Made by a program: the position numbers and the translations under genes. This document shows, piece by piece, positions 13,641-24,100 of a stretch of 40,214 nt of DNA (positions are counted from its first letter, which is position 1; the number at the start of each line of letters is the position of its first letter). Source of the stretch: Magnetococcales bacterium. Lineage in GTDB: Bacteria > Pseudomonadota > Magnetococcia > Magnetococcales > JADGAQ01. The DNA lies in assembly GCA_015231925.1 (NCBI GenBank), contig JADGAQ010000013.1, positions 1 through 40,214 of the forward strand, in the 5' to 3' direction. Below the pieces are notes generated by a model. It had not been told where the DNA came from. It made no database searches and was given only the letters and a program-made list of their open reading frames with translations.

Positions 13641-16480
13641 GGCAGGCAGGCGGAAACCGCCTCGGCCAAGCCATCCCCGGAAACCGTCACCCGGACCGGC
13701 CACTCATCCCCCGGTGCGAGACGCCGCTCCGAACCCGGCAAACGATCCAATTCCGCCAGGGCCGGCGGCTGACTGAAAGGGCGAATCTGCAACAGCCACA
13801 AACGATTCCGGGCGAAGGCGAACTCCACATTCCAGGCCCCCTCGGGATGCTCCCGCATCACCCGCTGCGCCAGACTGCGAAGGGACTGCCGCTCCTCCTC
13901 CGCCAGAACCCGCCCCTTGGGCGCAGGACGCCACTCCAACCCGCCCAGGTCGCTGGCCAGACGCTGCCAGGGCGCCTTGGCCTCGCCGATCAGGCCGGTC
14001 CCCCCATCGAAGCGCAACAGCAGTGTTTCGGCGGCGCTGTTGTCCACGGCGCCGCCGATTCCCCAGGCCGTGGCCACGGTCACTCCCCCGGAACCGCCCG
14101 TCAGATCGGTGGTCACCAACACCCCCGATTTTTCCGAGGGAATGGTCTCCATCAGCAGCACCCCCGGCACCACATCCCACGGATTGGCCAGACCCCGCAG
14201 ACGCCAACCCACGGCCCGATCCGAAAAGACCGAGGCCCAGACGCGACCCATGGCCGTCAACTGCGCCTCCAGCCCCACCACGTTGGGCACCGTCTCGTTC
14301 AAACCCGCTCCGGAATAACCCGGCAGATCCTCGGCGTTGGAGTCGGATCGCACGAAGAGACCCAGCCCCTCCACCCAGTTGAACTCGGCGCGGATGGCCC
14401 CCTCCACCTCCCCACGCACCTCGGGACGCTGCGCCATCGCCGCAATCTCCTGACGCAGGCGCTGCAGCATCCCGGAGAGTTCCGCCTCCGGAAGGTTTCC
14501 GGCCTTGACCTGCCGCATGCCCTGCCGTGCGGCTTCCCAGGCCTCCTGCAAGGCCGGATGGGCCAGACGCAGAAAAAACCCGAAGGGAAAAGCCACGGCC
14601 CGCGCCACGGAACCGGGATAACGCCGGGCCAACTCCCCGACACCCGCCGCCTTGCCCCCCACCACACGTCCGGCAAGCCCGGCATGCAGGGTCTTCAACC
14701 CCAAAGGCCGGCTCTGGGAGGCATCGACCGGAGGAACCGTTACCGGCGCCAGGACAACCGTCTCTTTAGCCTTGGCCCGATCGAGGGAGACCCTTCCGTC
14801 TGAGGAAACGCTCAATTCCATGGGCAAACCGTTCAGACGACCCAGGGCCCGCCAGACCTCCGGTGTCACCTCGGCAAAGGGAATACGCCGATTCCGCGCC
14901 AGTATCTGCAGATGGGAGACGGGATTGCCCTCACCCACCGAAAGCAGACCTTCCGCCGGGGGAGCCTCCTCCCGCCCCGGAGGCAGCACCCGAATCAGCC
15001 CCTTGCCGTTCTCCTCCCCGCCGCCGTTCCCGTCCGAACGCAAAACCCCCTGGGCCCGACCCGGACTGCCGCCCCGAAGACCCTGAACCGGATGTCCGCA
15101 CAACAGGGCGTCGGCTCCCGGAGTCAGACCCTGTTCCAAAACCGCCGCCCAGGCCGCCAACGGCAGAACCACGGAACCCCGAATCTGTTCATCCACAAAA
15201 CGACCGGCCCGCGCGTCCAGAGATTCGTAGGTCACCAGCGCCTCGGCAAAGGTGTGGCGGATGCCACCTTCCATCCAACCCACCAGACGACGCAGGGTGT
15301 GCGCCGCCTCGCGCCCGCCCTGACCCTGCTCCACCTGGGCCAGAGCGGTCAGAAGGGCCGCCTTCTCCCCCTCCGAAAGCCATCCCCCGGCCCAGGCGGC
15401 ACGAATCAACAGCCCCATCCAGGCCACTCCCTCGGCCACCGTTTTCGGTTCACCGAGAGCCAACGCGCTCAGACGAAGCTCCCCTTCCACCTCTTGAAGG
15501 GCCAGAAGGAGCTGCAGGCGGTGCAGGGCGTCACGAGCCACGGGCAGCGTGTGCCGAATGGCCTCCATCAATCCGGTCAGTCTTTCGATGGCCTGCGGCA
15601 GAGAGGCTGCGCCAAATATCCCCTTTACATACGCCGTCACCTCCTCCCCCAGGGAGGCGGACAACTTCTCCAGACGTTGCAGGCGGCCTTCCGGGCCGTA
15701 ATAGCGCTCCAGCGCTGTCCGAATCTCCTCCCCCAGACGACGCTCTTCCGTCGTCAGGCCCGGTTCCCGCTCCAGCCATTGCCGCACCTCGTCCGTCACC
15801 CCCGTTGCCGGCTGGCCGTGAATCCGAATGCGCAATTCATTGAAGGAGGGGTGAATTTCTCCCAACTGCCGCGCCATCTGCCTCAAGCGGCGGGTGGCAT
15901 CCCCTTCCCCGCCTCCGTGAGGCACGGCGCGAAGCAGCTCCCGCGCCAGCAACAACTCCCTCTCCACCCAGGGACCGTCTTCGAACAAGCCCAGCAGCAG
16001 GGCCTCACCCTCGCGAATCTCGTCTTCGATCTGCACCAGCCCGGCGTGGCTCAAAGCCCCGCGCATCACCCAACCCCCGTCGAGCTGCATCAGATAACGT
16101 TCCAGGGGAATCTGACGCAGTCTCTGCCGCCGGCTCGCCTCCGAACCCCCCTCTTCCCAGGCGGCGAAAAGGGTACCCACCCAAACCCCCCGCTCGGCCA
16201 GCCACTGCCGAGCGGCGGAATGACGGCCGTGCTGCCAGCCGCCGCCGTGGTTGCGACAGTTACCCTCCGAGGGGGCCAGGACCGCGCCGTCCCGGCAAAA
16301 CCAGTAGACCCCGTCGAACGGCCCCAGAGAGGAGGTGCGCATGGAGGATACCAACCGGCGCATCTCCCCCAGGGTCTCCTCCGCCGGCGGCAACAGCGCC
16401 GGCGGGGTGGCGCTCCAGCCGCAGAGCGCCTTGCCCAGGAGGAAAACCCCCGTCAACCGCGCCAACAGAGAGGGTCTCAT
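13637..16480 (-). CDS. Exported PEP/pyruvate dikinase-family protein resembling glucan, water dikinase
   Basis: A 947-residue protein. The ATG at 16480 overlaps the stop of the GGDEF gene (ATGA); a GTG two codons upstream is less likely. A signal-peptide-like start (SLLARLTGVFLLGKALCGWSA) is followed by ~450 residues of largely helical, unassigned sequence. At ~518-540 is a phosphohistidine (PEP-utiliser) segment, GNPVSHLQILARNRRIPFAE, with the conserved SH. From ~605 to the end is the ATP-grasp nucleotide-binding domain: GKAAGVGEL, LFVRSDSNAEDLPGYSGAG, and WNVEFAF...LWLLQIRPF. The order His domain then C-terminal ATP-grasp is that of plant glucan/phosphoglucan water dikinases, not of PEP synthase or PPDK. 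RSDSNxEDLxGYxGAG is very close to their motif. An ATP-using dikinase outside the cytoplasm would be unexpected, so the leader needs testing. Confidence 0.8.
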   Translation of the reverse strand: MRPSLLARLTGVFLLGKALCGWSATPPALLPPAEETLGEMRRLVSSMRTSSLGPFDGVYWFCRDGAVLAPSEGNCRNHGGGWQHGRHSAARQWLAERGVWVGTLFAAWEEGGSEASRRQRLRQIPLERYLMQLDGGWVMRGALSHAGLVQIEDEIREGEALLLGLFEDGPWVERELLLARELLRAVPHGGGEGDATRRLRQMARQLGEIHPSFNELRIRIHGQPATGVTDEVRQWLEREPGLTTEERRLGEEIRTALERYYGPEGRLQRLEKLSASLGEEVTAYVKGIFGAASLPQAIERLTGLMEAIRHTLPVARDALHRLQLLLALQEVEGELRLSALALGEPKTVAEGVAWMGLLIRAAWAGGWLSEGEKAALLTALAQVEQGQGGREAAHTLRRLVGWMEGGIRHTFAEALVTYESLDARAGRFVDEQIRGSVVLPLAAWAAVLEQGLTPGADALLCGHPVQGLRGGSPGRAQGVLRSDGNGGGEENGKGLIRVLPPGREEAPPAEGLLSVGEGNPVSHLQILARNRRIPFAEVTPEVWRALGRLNGLPMELSVSSDGRVSLDRAKAKETVVLAPVTVPPVDASQSRPLGLKTLHAGLAGRVVGGKAAGVGELARRYPGSVARAVAFPFGFFLRLAHPALQEAWEAARQGMRQVKAGNLPEAELSGMLQRLRQEIAAMAQRPEVRGEVEGAIRAEFNWVEGLGLFVRSDSNAEDLPGYSGAGLNETVPNVVGLEAQLTAMGRVWASVFSDRAVGWRLRGLANPWDVVPGVLLMETIPSEKSGVLVTTDLTGGSGGVTVATAWGIGGAVDNSAAETLLLRFDGGTGLIGEAKAPWQRLASDLGGLEWRPAPKGRVLAEEERQSLRSLAQRVMREHPEGAWNVEFAFARNRLWLLQIRPFSQPPALAELDRLPGSERRLAPGDEWPVRVTVSGDGLAEAVSACLP

Positions 16481-17505
16481 GCCCACAATTCCACGTCGTT
16501 GGCCGTATGATCCACCTGACGGAGATCCCCGGAAGCTACCAGATGGTCGAAGGATTGAACCTGATTGCGACCATGCTCCTTGGCAAAATAGAGGGCCTGA
16601 TCGGCTTTTTCGATGAGGGCGGAGGGCAGATCGCTCTGGTTGACCATGACGAAGCCGATGCTGACGGTGACATGTTCCGCCTTGGGAAACCGGTTCCGGG
16701 CCACCACCTGGCGGAAACGTTCCAGTGCGAAGGCCGCCTTGGCCAGGTCCACCTCCGTCAAAATGGCCAGAAATTCTTCCCCTCCGAAACGATAGAGGCG
16801 GTCCGTGTGGCGAAACATGTTTTCCATGCAGCGGGCAAAGAGAATCAGCACCTCGTCGCCGATGGTGTGTCCGAAGGAATCATTGATGCGTTTGAAGTGG
16901 TCGATGTCGAAGACGGCGAGGGCGGCGCCACTGCCGGGAGTGCGATTGTCCCGGGGACGGTGATGCAGGGTGTCCAATACCAGCGCGATGGTTTCGTCGA
17001 AGGAGCGGCGGTTGAGCAGACCGGTGAGGGGATCCTGATCCTTGTCCCGCAACAGGCTCTGCAGATTCTGAAACATGCCCCAAAGAAGGGAGCCCATGTC
17101 GCGCGCCGCGTCATTCAGCTCCCCCGGAAGAAAATCCTGGATCAGAACGCAACTGTTCCGGCCCCGATCGTACAAGATCCGGATCACCCGTTCCTGACCC
17201 GCACAGGCCATGAACTCCACCTGAAGGGCTTCGGGCTGAGCCAGAATTTCAGCCACCCCTTCCAACCGCTCCGGAAACAGTTCACATCCTTCCGGATCCA
17301 GCGGGGAGACCAGAACCATGCGACGACGCTTTTCCAGGGCATCCGGCACGAACTCTTCGCGAATGTCGAAGAACTGGCTCCTTCGGGAGCCGGTCAGTTT
17401 GTTGAGTCCGGCAACCAGTGCGGCAACGAGTTCCAGACGGTCCTTGCGGCCCGTCATCGTCACCAGCAAGTCAGCCGCCCCCCCGGCCAACCAATCCTGC
17501 CCCAT
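16477..17505 (-). CDS. GGDEF-domain diguanylate cyclase
   Basis: A 342-residue protein. Residues ~1-165 are an uncharacterised sensor region without membrane helices. The C-terminal ~175 residues are a diguanylate cyclase domain: DPLTGLLNRRSF, AVFDIDHFKRINDSFGH, the active-site loop RFGGEEF and VTVSIGF. GGEEF is a catalytically competent variant, so it should make c-di-GMP from GTP. No RxxD inhibitory site is seen at the usual position five residues before GGEEF. It is the first gene of an operon whose next genes overlap it by four bases. This places an exported dikinase-like and a beta-lactamase-fold protein in the same transcription unit. The start at 17505 has GAGG nine bases upstream. Confidence 0.93.
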   Translation of the reverse strand: MGQDWLAGGAADLLVTMTGRKDRLELVAALVAGLNKLTGSRRSQFFDIREEFVPDALEKRRRMVLVSPLDPEGCELFPERLEGVAEILAQPEALQVEFMACAGQERVIRILYDRGRNSCVLIQDFLPGELNDAARDMGSLLWGMFQNLQSLLRDKDQDPLTGLLNRRSFDETIALVLDTLHHRPRDNRTPGSGAALAVFDIDHFKRINDSFGHTIGDEVLILFARCMENMFRHTDRLYRFGGEEFLAILTEVDLAKAAFALERFRQVVARNRFPKAEHVTVSIGFVMVNQSDLPSALIEKADQALYFAKEHGRNQVQSFDHLVASGDLRQVDHTANDVELWA

Positions 17506-17957
17506 AAAAATGCCTCAAGAAGAATAAATTGTCCGCGCCGCTCCGCTCAGGATGGCTTATTCATGGCTCCGGAGCGCTCGGGAGTCAAGCCTTTTCCCGA
17601 GGTTCATGAACCACATCGACTTGTGCAAAAAAATATCGCGCTGCAAAAATTTTGGCGTTGCAAAATAGTGACAATCCCGTTATATCTATTTTCAACGCCA
17701 CGGGGTCGGGTTCCTGGATTCGTCGCCCTCGAGAAAGGAACCCGGTCCACCCCCTCACCACCCCCGAAAAAAACCTGCGCCTCCGCCTCGCAACGCCCTT
17801 TGCGCCATGGCGGGTCAGGTTCCGTCCCTCCCCCAGGAATTCCCCACTCGCGTTACGTGCAGCAGATAGATTCCGGTTCATCCCCGCGACGTGCCCTTCC
17901 CCGTCAGTGAAAGGGCCTCGCCACGAAGCGTGCGGTTGGGTTCTGCGGAGCGCCCCG
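17506..17957. other. Gene-free stretch upstream of the GGDEF operon
   Basis: About 450 bases. The part near 17615-17700 is rich in A and T (runs of A around TATCGCG and CAAAAATTTTGG). It is a plausible promoter region for the minus-strand GGDEF operon, though no clear -35/-10 can be picked. An imperfect inverted repeat (GGGTTCCT ... AGGAACCC, ~17708-17743) lies inside it. Open frames here overlap the two-CW gene on other frames and have coding-noise composition. Confidence 0.4.
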
Positions 17958-18341
17958 TCAGTGGTGTACCGCGTTATCCCAGGGATAAGTCTCGCGGGTA
18001 TCGTAGAGGGAAAAATCGGATTTGCCGCCGCTCTGCACACCAATCCCCTTGCCTGAACTTCCCATCACGAAGCGCATGAAAGACATGAAATCGATGCCGT
18101 CTTTGGCCAGTTCCTTGCGGTAGAAGGGGCAATCCGGACACCCTTCCTTACTGCCCGACTTGGCCGAAGTCCCGCAGAAAGTCCCCTTGATGAAGAGGCA
18201 GGCACGTCCCCCATTGCGTCCGCCGTTGAACCCGTCGGATTGACGATAGGCGGCTGCGGGACAAATACCCGACTCACGGACTTTGGCCCCACCCGGTTCA
18301 CGACCACAATGCATGAATTCCCAGCAGTTGGTCTTGCCCAT
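17958..18341 (-). CDS. Small Cys-rich two-CW-domain protein
   Basis: A 127-residue cytoplasmic-looking protein beginning MGKTNCWEFMHCGREPGG. It continues with GICPA, GFNGGRNGGRACLFIKGTFCG and a final Cys cluster (EGCPDCPFYRKEL). This CWEFxxCGREPGG ... GRACxxIxGTxC layout is a recognised small-protein family, often called two-CW, common in delta-proteobacteria and environmental genomes. It often occurs near signalling genes. The Cys pattern suggests metal or cluster binding, but function is unknown. AGGGGGT lies ~6 bases before the start. The ~40 residues after the last Cys pair are unconserved in appearance. Confidence 0.82.
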   Translation of the reverse strand: MGKTNCWEFMHCGREPGGAKVRESGICPAAAYRQSDGFNGGRNGGRACLFIKGTFCGTSAKSGSKEGCPDCPFYRKELAKDGIDFMSFMRFVMGSSGKGIGVQSGGKSDFSLYDTRETYPWDNAVHH

Positions 18342-18484
18342 GCCACCCCCTCAACGTGTTGTCGCCCAATCGGTGACGATCCCGTGCCACCGTCCGGACC
18401 AACCCTCTTTTTTGGAACCTTATGTCAAAACCGCAAAAAATGAAAGAGAAATTTGCAAATCTTGCAACTTCCTTAAAACGGGCC

Positions 18485-19183
18485 CTATGGTGGCGATTGG
18501 TCGGCACTGCCGACCTCTCCCGTATAACGCCAAGGGGGGTCGGCTCCTCCATCGAGCCAGAGTTCGAGCCGGTCTCCGGGAGCCAGGGCGGCGACACCGG
18601 CAGGGGTGCCGGTCAGGAAGACATCTCCCGGCAACAGGGTGAAATACCGGGAGGCGAAGGCCAACAACTCCCCCATGGGGGTCAGCATCAGGCCGGGATG
18701 ACCCTCTTGACGACGGTCGCCGTTCACTGCGAGGCCGAAGCGCAGGGCAAGGGGATCGTCAATCCGGGAGGCCGGCACAAAGGGGGTCAACGGGGCGGAA
18801 GCATCGAAGGCCTTGGCGGTTTCCCAGGGCAGCGCGGCCTTTTTCAGCCGATCCTGTCTCTCCCGCAAGGTCAGGTCCAGCCCCACCCCGTAACCGGCCA
18901 CCGCCTTCAGAGCGGAGGCGGCGGTGGCGCGACACAGTTTCCTGCCGATCAGCAGGGCCAGTTCCACCTCGTGGTGACAGGCCCCCTGCCCCGGCGGCCA
19001 GACAAGCGGCCTTTTCAGGGAGACCATGGCGCAGGAGGGTTTCAAAAACAGCACCGGCTCCTCCGGCACGGCATTGTCCAACTCCCGGATGTGGGCCACG
19101 TAGTTGCGTCCCACGCAGACCACTTTTCCGGGCCGCCAGGGAACCTTTTCACCCGACAACCAGCGATGGGCATACGATTTCAT
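18485..19183 (-). CDS. Fumarylacetoacetate hydrolase (FAH) family protein
   Basis: A 232-residue protein from the ATG at 19183, which has GGGGAG six bases upstream; the frame is open to 19222. It contains the FAH signature: KVVCVGRNYVAHIRE, the metal-ligand segment CHHEVELALLIGR (E-x-E), GYGVGLDLTLRE with the third acidic ligand, and FLTGTPAGVAAL near the end. Single-domain members of this size include acylpyruvase and oxaloacetate-tautomerase/decarboxylase enzymes (YcgM/FAHD1 type). These act on 2,4-diketo acids with Mg2+. The exact substrate cannot be read. It is transcribed away from tamA, with ~100 bases between them. Confidence 0.88.
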   Translation of the reverse strand: MKSYAHRWLSGEKVPWRPGKVVCVGRNYVAHIRELDNAVPEEPVLFLKPSCAMVSLKRPLVWPPGQGACHHEVELALLIGRKLCRATAASALKAVAGYGVGLDLTLRERQDRLKKAALPWETAKAFDASAPLTPFVPASRIDDPLALRFGLAVNGDRRQEGHPGLMLTPMGELLAFASRYFTLLPGDVFLTGTPAGVAALAPGDRLELWLDGGADPPWRYTGEVGSADQSPP

Positions 19184-19284
19184 GGGCTTCTCCCCGGAAG
19201 GGCCCTTGCAACGCTTGGACACTTCCGCTCAAGGTACGTATCTTTGACAGGTGTGTTGACCGGCAACGTTGCAGAGTCTCCTCC

Positions 19285-21111
19285 ATGATGCCTTTTCCCG
19301 CCAGGGTCCTTTTGTCGGCCCTGATGCTTTTTCTGCCGCCGTTCCTCTCCGCTCTGGCCGAAGAGGAGGATGGCTCGACGCCGGAAGGGGTCGAGGAGCC
19401 CAAAGCTGCCTACAGCTTCGAAATACGCGGGGTCGACGACCGGGAGATGCTCACCGCCATGGACGAAGCCTCGCTGCTGCGCACCCTGGCCGCCCGCCCG
19501 CCCGCCTCCCTGGCGGGTATCCAGCGCCGCGCCGAAAAGGATCAGGAGACGCTTCTTTCCATCCTGCAGGCCCACGGCTTCCACGCTGCCACCGTGGAAC
19601 GGCTGATGAACCGGGATGCCAAACCCGTGGAAGTGGTGTTTCTGGTCACCCCCGGCCCCCTCTACCACCTCGGCGAGGTGCGGCGGCTGGACAAGGGACA
19701 CGCGGAAAGCGACTCCCCCTGGTACGAACTGCCTCCGGAAAAGGCCCTGCAGCCCGGAGAACCCGCCCTGACCGCCAACCTCCTCCAGGCCATGAACCGC
19801 CTGCCGGAGGGATTGCGCCGCACGGGGTTTCCCCGGGCCCGGCTGTTGTCTCATCAGGCCCGGCTCGATCACGACCTGCGACTGGTCAGTCTCGACATCT
19901 TTCTGGAAAGCGGCCCCAAGGCGCGTTTCGGCAACCTGGAAATCACCGGTCTGCAAACCGTTCAGGAGTCCCATGTGCGGCATCTGCTGCCGTGGCGCGA
20001 GGAAGAACTCTTCGACGAACGGCGTTTGCAGGAGTTCCGTCACCGGCTTCTGGAAACCGGCCTGTTCCGAGCCACCCATCTGGAACCGAACGATACTCTC
20101 GACGACCAGGGACGCATTCCCCTGCATCTGCATCTGGAGGAGGCCGAACAGCGCACCTTCGGAACCGGGGTACGCTACGCCAGCACCCTCGGACTGGGGG
20201 CCAGCCTCTTCTGGGAGCATCGCAATCTGCGGGGCGAGGGACAGAACCTGCGCGGCGAACTGGAAGGCGCGCAACGTTCCCAAAGCCTCTCCCTCTCCTT
20301 CGTGCAACCCGATCTGCGGGACAAACGACTCACTCTGACGGCCAAGGCGGGCCATGAAAATCTGGAAGCCTACAAAAAAAGCGCCATGGAGACGAGCGCC
20401 TTTCTGGAAAGTGACCTGCCCCGAAGCTGGAAGGGACGCCTGGGGGTCAGCCTCGAACACGCCTTTCTGCAGGATCTGGGTCGCCTCGACGATAAAAGCA
20501 GCCGTTCCACCCTGCTGGGTCTGCCCCTGAAGCTCTGGCACGACACCACCGACGACCGGCTCGACCCCCTGACGGGACATCGCTACACCCTGACGGCCAT
20601 CCCCTATCTGGGCAACCACGGCGGTACCACCGAATTCCTGCGGTGGCAAGGGGAAGTCACCCGTTACCACCCCCTGGGACAACGTCACAATCTGACCGCC
20701 GCCTGGCGCCTTTCCGGCGGCAGCATCGGGGGAGCCCCTCTCGTCCGGATTCCGGCGGATAAACGCTTTTTCATGGGTGGCGGCGGCACCTTGCGCGGCT
20801 ACGGTTATCAGTTGGCCGGGGATCTGGATGAAGAACTCGACCCCACCGGCGGGCGCTCCTTTCTGGGCGCGGGGGTGGAGTTACGCTATCGGGCCACCCC
20901 CCTGCTGGGCATCGTGCCCTTTCTGGAGACGGGACGCAGTTTCGAAAATCCCCTGCCCGACAGCACCCATCTGCTCACCGGAGCCGGGCTGGGACTGCGC
21001 TATTTCACCCCCGTCGGCCCCCTGCGACTCGATCTGGCCGCCCCCTTCACCCACCGCTCCGAGATCGACGCCCCCTGGCAGGTGCATTTTTCGTTGGGAC
21101 AGGCCTTCTGA
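19285..21111 (+). CDS. tamA: TamA, outer-membrane BamA-family translocation/assembly protein
   Basis: A 608-residue protein with a signal peptide (LSALMLFLPPFLSALAE). POTRA-like repeats span ~45-265, including VTPGPLYHLGEVRRL and LETGLFRATHLE. The Omp85 beta-barrel spans ~290-608, beginning FGTGVRYASTLGLGASLFWEHRNLRGEGQ (shown only as its two ends: GTGVRYAST and HRNLRGEGQ are the landmark parts). The last residue is Phe, as in outer-membrane barrels. The GGGGTLRGYGYQ motif with the conserved RGY lies in the barrel (~495). TamA and TamB form a trans-envelope system supporting insertion of autotransporters and lipid transport to the outer membrane. The stop codon overlaps the tamB start by one base. 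A second ATG lies directly after the first. Confidence 0.93.
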   Translation: MMPFPARVLLSALMLFLPPFLSALAEEEDGSTPEGVEEPKAAYSFEIRGVDDREMLTAMDEASLLRTLAARPPASLAGIQRRAEKDQETLLSILQAHGFHAATVERLMNRDAKPVEVVFLVTPGPLYHLGEVRRLDKGHAESDSPWYELPPEKALQPGEPALTANLLQAMNRLPEGLRRTGFPRARLLSHQARLDHDLRLVSLDIFLESGPKARFGNLEITGLQTVQESHVRHLLPWREEELFDERRLQEFRHRLLETGLFRATHLEPNDTLDDQGRIPLHLHLEEAEQRTFGTGVRYASTLGLGASLFWEHRNLRGEGQNLRGELEGAQRSQSLSLSFVQPDLRDKRLTLTAKAGHENLEAYKKSAMETSAFLESDLPRSWKGRLGVSLEHAFLQDLGRLDDKSSRSTLLGLPLKLWHDTTDDRLDPLTGHRYTLTAIPYLGNHGGTTEFLRWQGEVTRYHPLGQRHNLTAAWRLSGGSIGGAPLVRIPADKRFFMGGGGTLRGYGYQLAGDLDEELDPTGGRSFLGAGVELRYRATPLLGIVPFLETGRSFENPLPDSTHLLTGAGLGLRYFTPVGPLRLDLAAPFTHRSEIDAPWQVHFSLGQAF

Positions 21112-24100
21112 TGCCCCGCCTCCGCTGGAAACGTCTGTTCCGAATCGCCTTACCGCTGCTGCTGATACTGGCCATACCACCCTTTTTGCTGGGCACGGAA
21201 TCCGGGTTGCAGGCCCTCCTGCACCTGAGCCAACCGTTGTTGAAAACAATCGGGATCGCCCTGCCCAACGCCTGTCAGGGTCGCATTGCCGGGGCCTTGC
21301 GCTGCGAAAAGGTCCTCCTCTCGGACGACAACGGCGTTTGGCTGAGTCTGGACAACCTCGCCGCGGAGTGGGACTGGCGGGCCATTGAGGAGCGCCGGTT
21401 ACGACTGCACAGCCTTCGCGCCAGCCAGGTTCATCTGCAACGCCTTCCCGAAACGACCGGCAGTGCGCCGACCTGGCCCCTCATCGACATCGCCCGGCTG
21501 GAAGCCCCGACAATCACCCTCGATGCCGCCGTGGCGGGCCGGGCCACCACCCTCTCCCTGGCCGGTCGGGCCACCTTGCAAACCGACGGCGCTCTCGATG
21601 GCCTGCTGGAACTCACCGCGCGGGAAGGCAGCGACCTCTCCTTGCGTCTCGAAGGCCGCATCGCCGGGGAGATCACCCTCTCGGCGCGATTGAGGGAATC
21701 GGCGGGTGGTCTGCTGGCCAAAGGGGGTCCTCTGCTTCTCGACCTGACGGGAACGGGCCCCCCGGACAACTGGAAGGGCCAATTCCAGGGGGAACTGCCC
21801 GGCCAATTGACCCTGAAGGGAGAGATCGAAGCCTCCTGGCCCTCCCGCCGGATCCAGGGCCGCCTGATCGCGCATCAGGCCCACCCCTTGATCCGGGAAG
21901 GGGTAACGGGCCTTTTCGCCCTGGCCCCGGTGGAAAAAGGCTGGGAGCTGCGCAACCTCCGCTTGCAGGGGTCGGGTTGGTCGGTGCAGGGGGATGTCGC
22001 TCTGTCGGATACGAACGCCCTCTCCGGCACCCTGACCAGCAACCTGTCGAAAGATGGCCCCTGGTCCTCCTGGAGCAACGGTGCGGTCGAGGCCGCCGAG
22101 TTGCAATGGAGTCTCTCCGCCAACCTGTCGGAGCCCCACCTGTCGGGCCGGGGCCGGGTGATCTCCCCCCTGGCCGAAACGGTGCATCTGCACCTCGACG
22201 GGGAGCCACTGCCCCAGGCGCGTATTCAGGGAGGTTTGCTGGCCTCGGGGGTCCATCTGAAGAAGGGCGCCCTTCCCCGACCCGGACGACTGAATGTCGA
22301 GGTCGATCTGCCCCCCTGGACCGCAGGATCGGAGCTGCCCCCCCTTCCCCTTCGAGCCGATTGGCAGGACCTGTCCAGCGGCCGGAAGGAGATCGACGCC
22401 CTCCTGGGCAAAGAGATTCGTGCCACGGCCCGTCTTCAGTTTCCGTCCGGCCAGCGTTTCCATCTCGACAATCTGGAAATACTCGGCAAGGGGGCCCGGC
22501 TGAAAGGCACGATTCAGGGCGACTCCGCAACCTGGGGCGGTCCCCTGCAACTGGAGGTGGACAATCTGTCCCTGGCTCTCGGGGAAGTGGGCGGCAAACT
22601 GCGGGCCGACTCCCACCTCCTGATCCGGCAAGGTGACTTTCAACTGACCGGTCGGCTCAGGGGCGAAAAACTCACTGCGGCGGGTCTGACGGGGGGGAGT
22701 TGGCAAAGCCGGCTGGATCTCTCCCCCCACGGGCTGGAGCTTCGGGAAATTACCCTGGCCCTCGGCGGCATCACAGGATCCGGCTGGCTGACCCTGCCGG
22801 AAAAGGGTGATCTCCGGGCCAACCTCGCCTTTTCGGCACCTCGGTTCGTTTGGGCGGAGCAACTCACCCTGGCGGGAGCGGAAGGCACTCTTCTCCTCGA
22901 ACCCGTCGAGAAACGGACCGTGGCTCGTCTGCGCCTCAACGCGGAACATCTGCGTTCCGGAAGCCACCTCTCCGCAAAGGCCATCACCCTGGATGGCGAA
23001 AGCACCGATCCCTTCGGTGCTGCCAACGGAACCTGGCGCTGGCAAAGCCGGGAGGGATTCGCCGGTCCGCTGATCTGGGATCGCGCCACCGGCAAGGGAC
23101 AACTCCTTGCGACCGGATCCACCTTTCAGGTCGATACCACCCGCCAAAAGGACCGGGGTCGGCTGGAGGGCCGGTTCAACCGGGAAGCCACCGGTTGGCA
23201 ACTGCAGCTGGAGCAACTCCGTCTGACCACTCCCGCCCATCAGGTCACGCTGACCCGTCAGACCACCCTGCATGTCAGCCCGAAAGGCAGCGTTTCGGGA
23301 CAGGCCAACCTGCTGCTGGACGAGGCCCCCTTGGAGCTGCAAGCCTCCCTGACCGCCAGCGAAATCGATCTCACCGCCCATGGCAAAAACCTTCCTCTGG
23401 CCCTTCTGGCCCTTTGGCAACCGGATCCGGAACTGACCGGGACCGCCGACTGGCAACTCTCCGTTTCCGGCCCCCGTCTGGCCCCGAGGGGAAGCATGCG
23501 GGTGGAAAGCCGGGGCATCGGCGTACCTGCGGCCCGGCTGCACGGTTTGCACGGTGTGGTCGAGGCCCGTCTCTCTGCGGAACGACTCGATGCCTCGCTC
23601 TCTCTGGAGGGTCTGCCCGGCCAGCCCCTCTCCGCACGAGTAGCCCTGCCCCTGATCCCCAACCGGGACGGGTTACCGCAACTCTCCCCCCACGCCCCTC
23701 TCTCCGGGCATCTCTCCTGGAAAGGCCCGCTGGAGGAGATCGGGGGTCTGCTGCCCTGGCCCACCCATCAGGTACAGGGCACCCTGGGCCTGGAAGCCTC
23801 TTTGAGTGGCAGCGGTGACTCCCCGCTGGTGAAGGGATCCTGGGAGCTGGCGGACGGAACCTACGAAAATCTCGAATGGGGCACCCTGCTGCGCCAGATG
23901 ATTCTGAAAGGCTCCTTTGCCTGGCCCGGAAGCCTGGAAGCCACCTTCCAGGCCACCGACGGCAAGCGGGGCAAGGTGAACGGGCAGTTGGCCGCCCCGC
24001 TGTCCCGCGATATCTGGCCCCCGCCATTTCAGGGAGAGGTGACCATGCATCGTCTGCCCCTGGCCAAACGGGACGACCTGCGCCTGGTGCTGGATGGCTC

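Noticed and set aside
17585-18043. 152-codon minus-strand frame upstream of the GGDEF operon
   Set aside because: Overlaps the two-CW gene in another frame and has no ribosome site or family resemblance.
19180-20688. 502-codon minus-strand open frame opposite tamA
   Set aside because: Overlaps the well-supported tamA frame and shows shadow composition only.
21399-23552. 717-codon minus-strand open frame inside tamB
   Set aside because: Antisense to tamB; low-complexity Gln/Gly-rich product without motifs.
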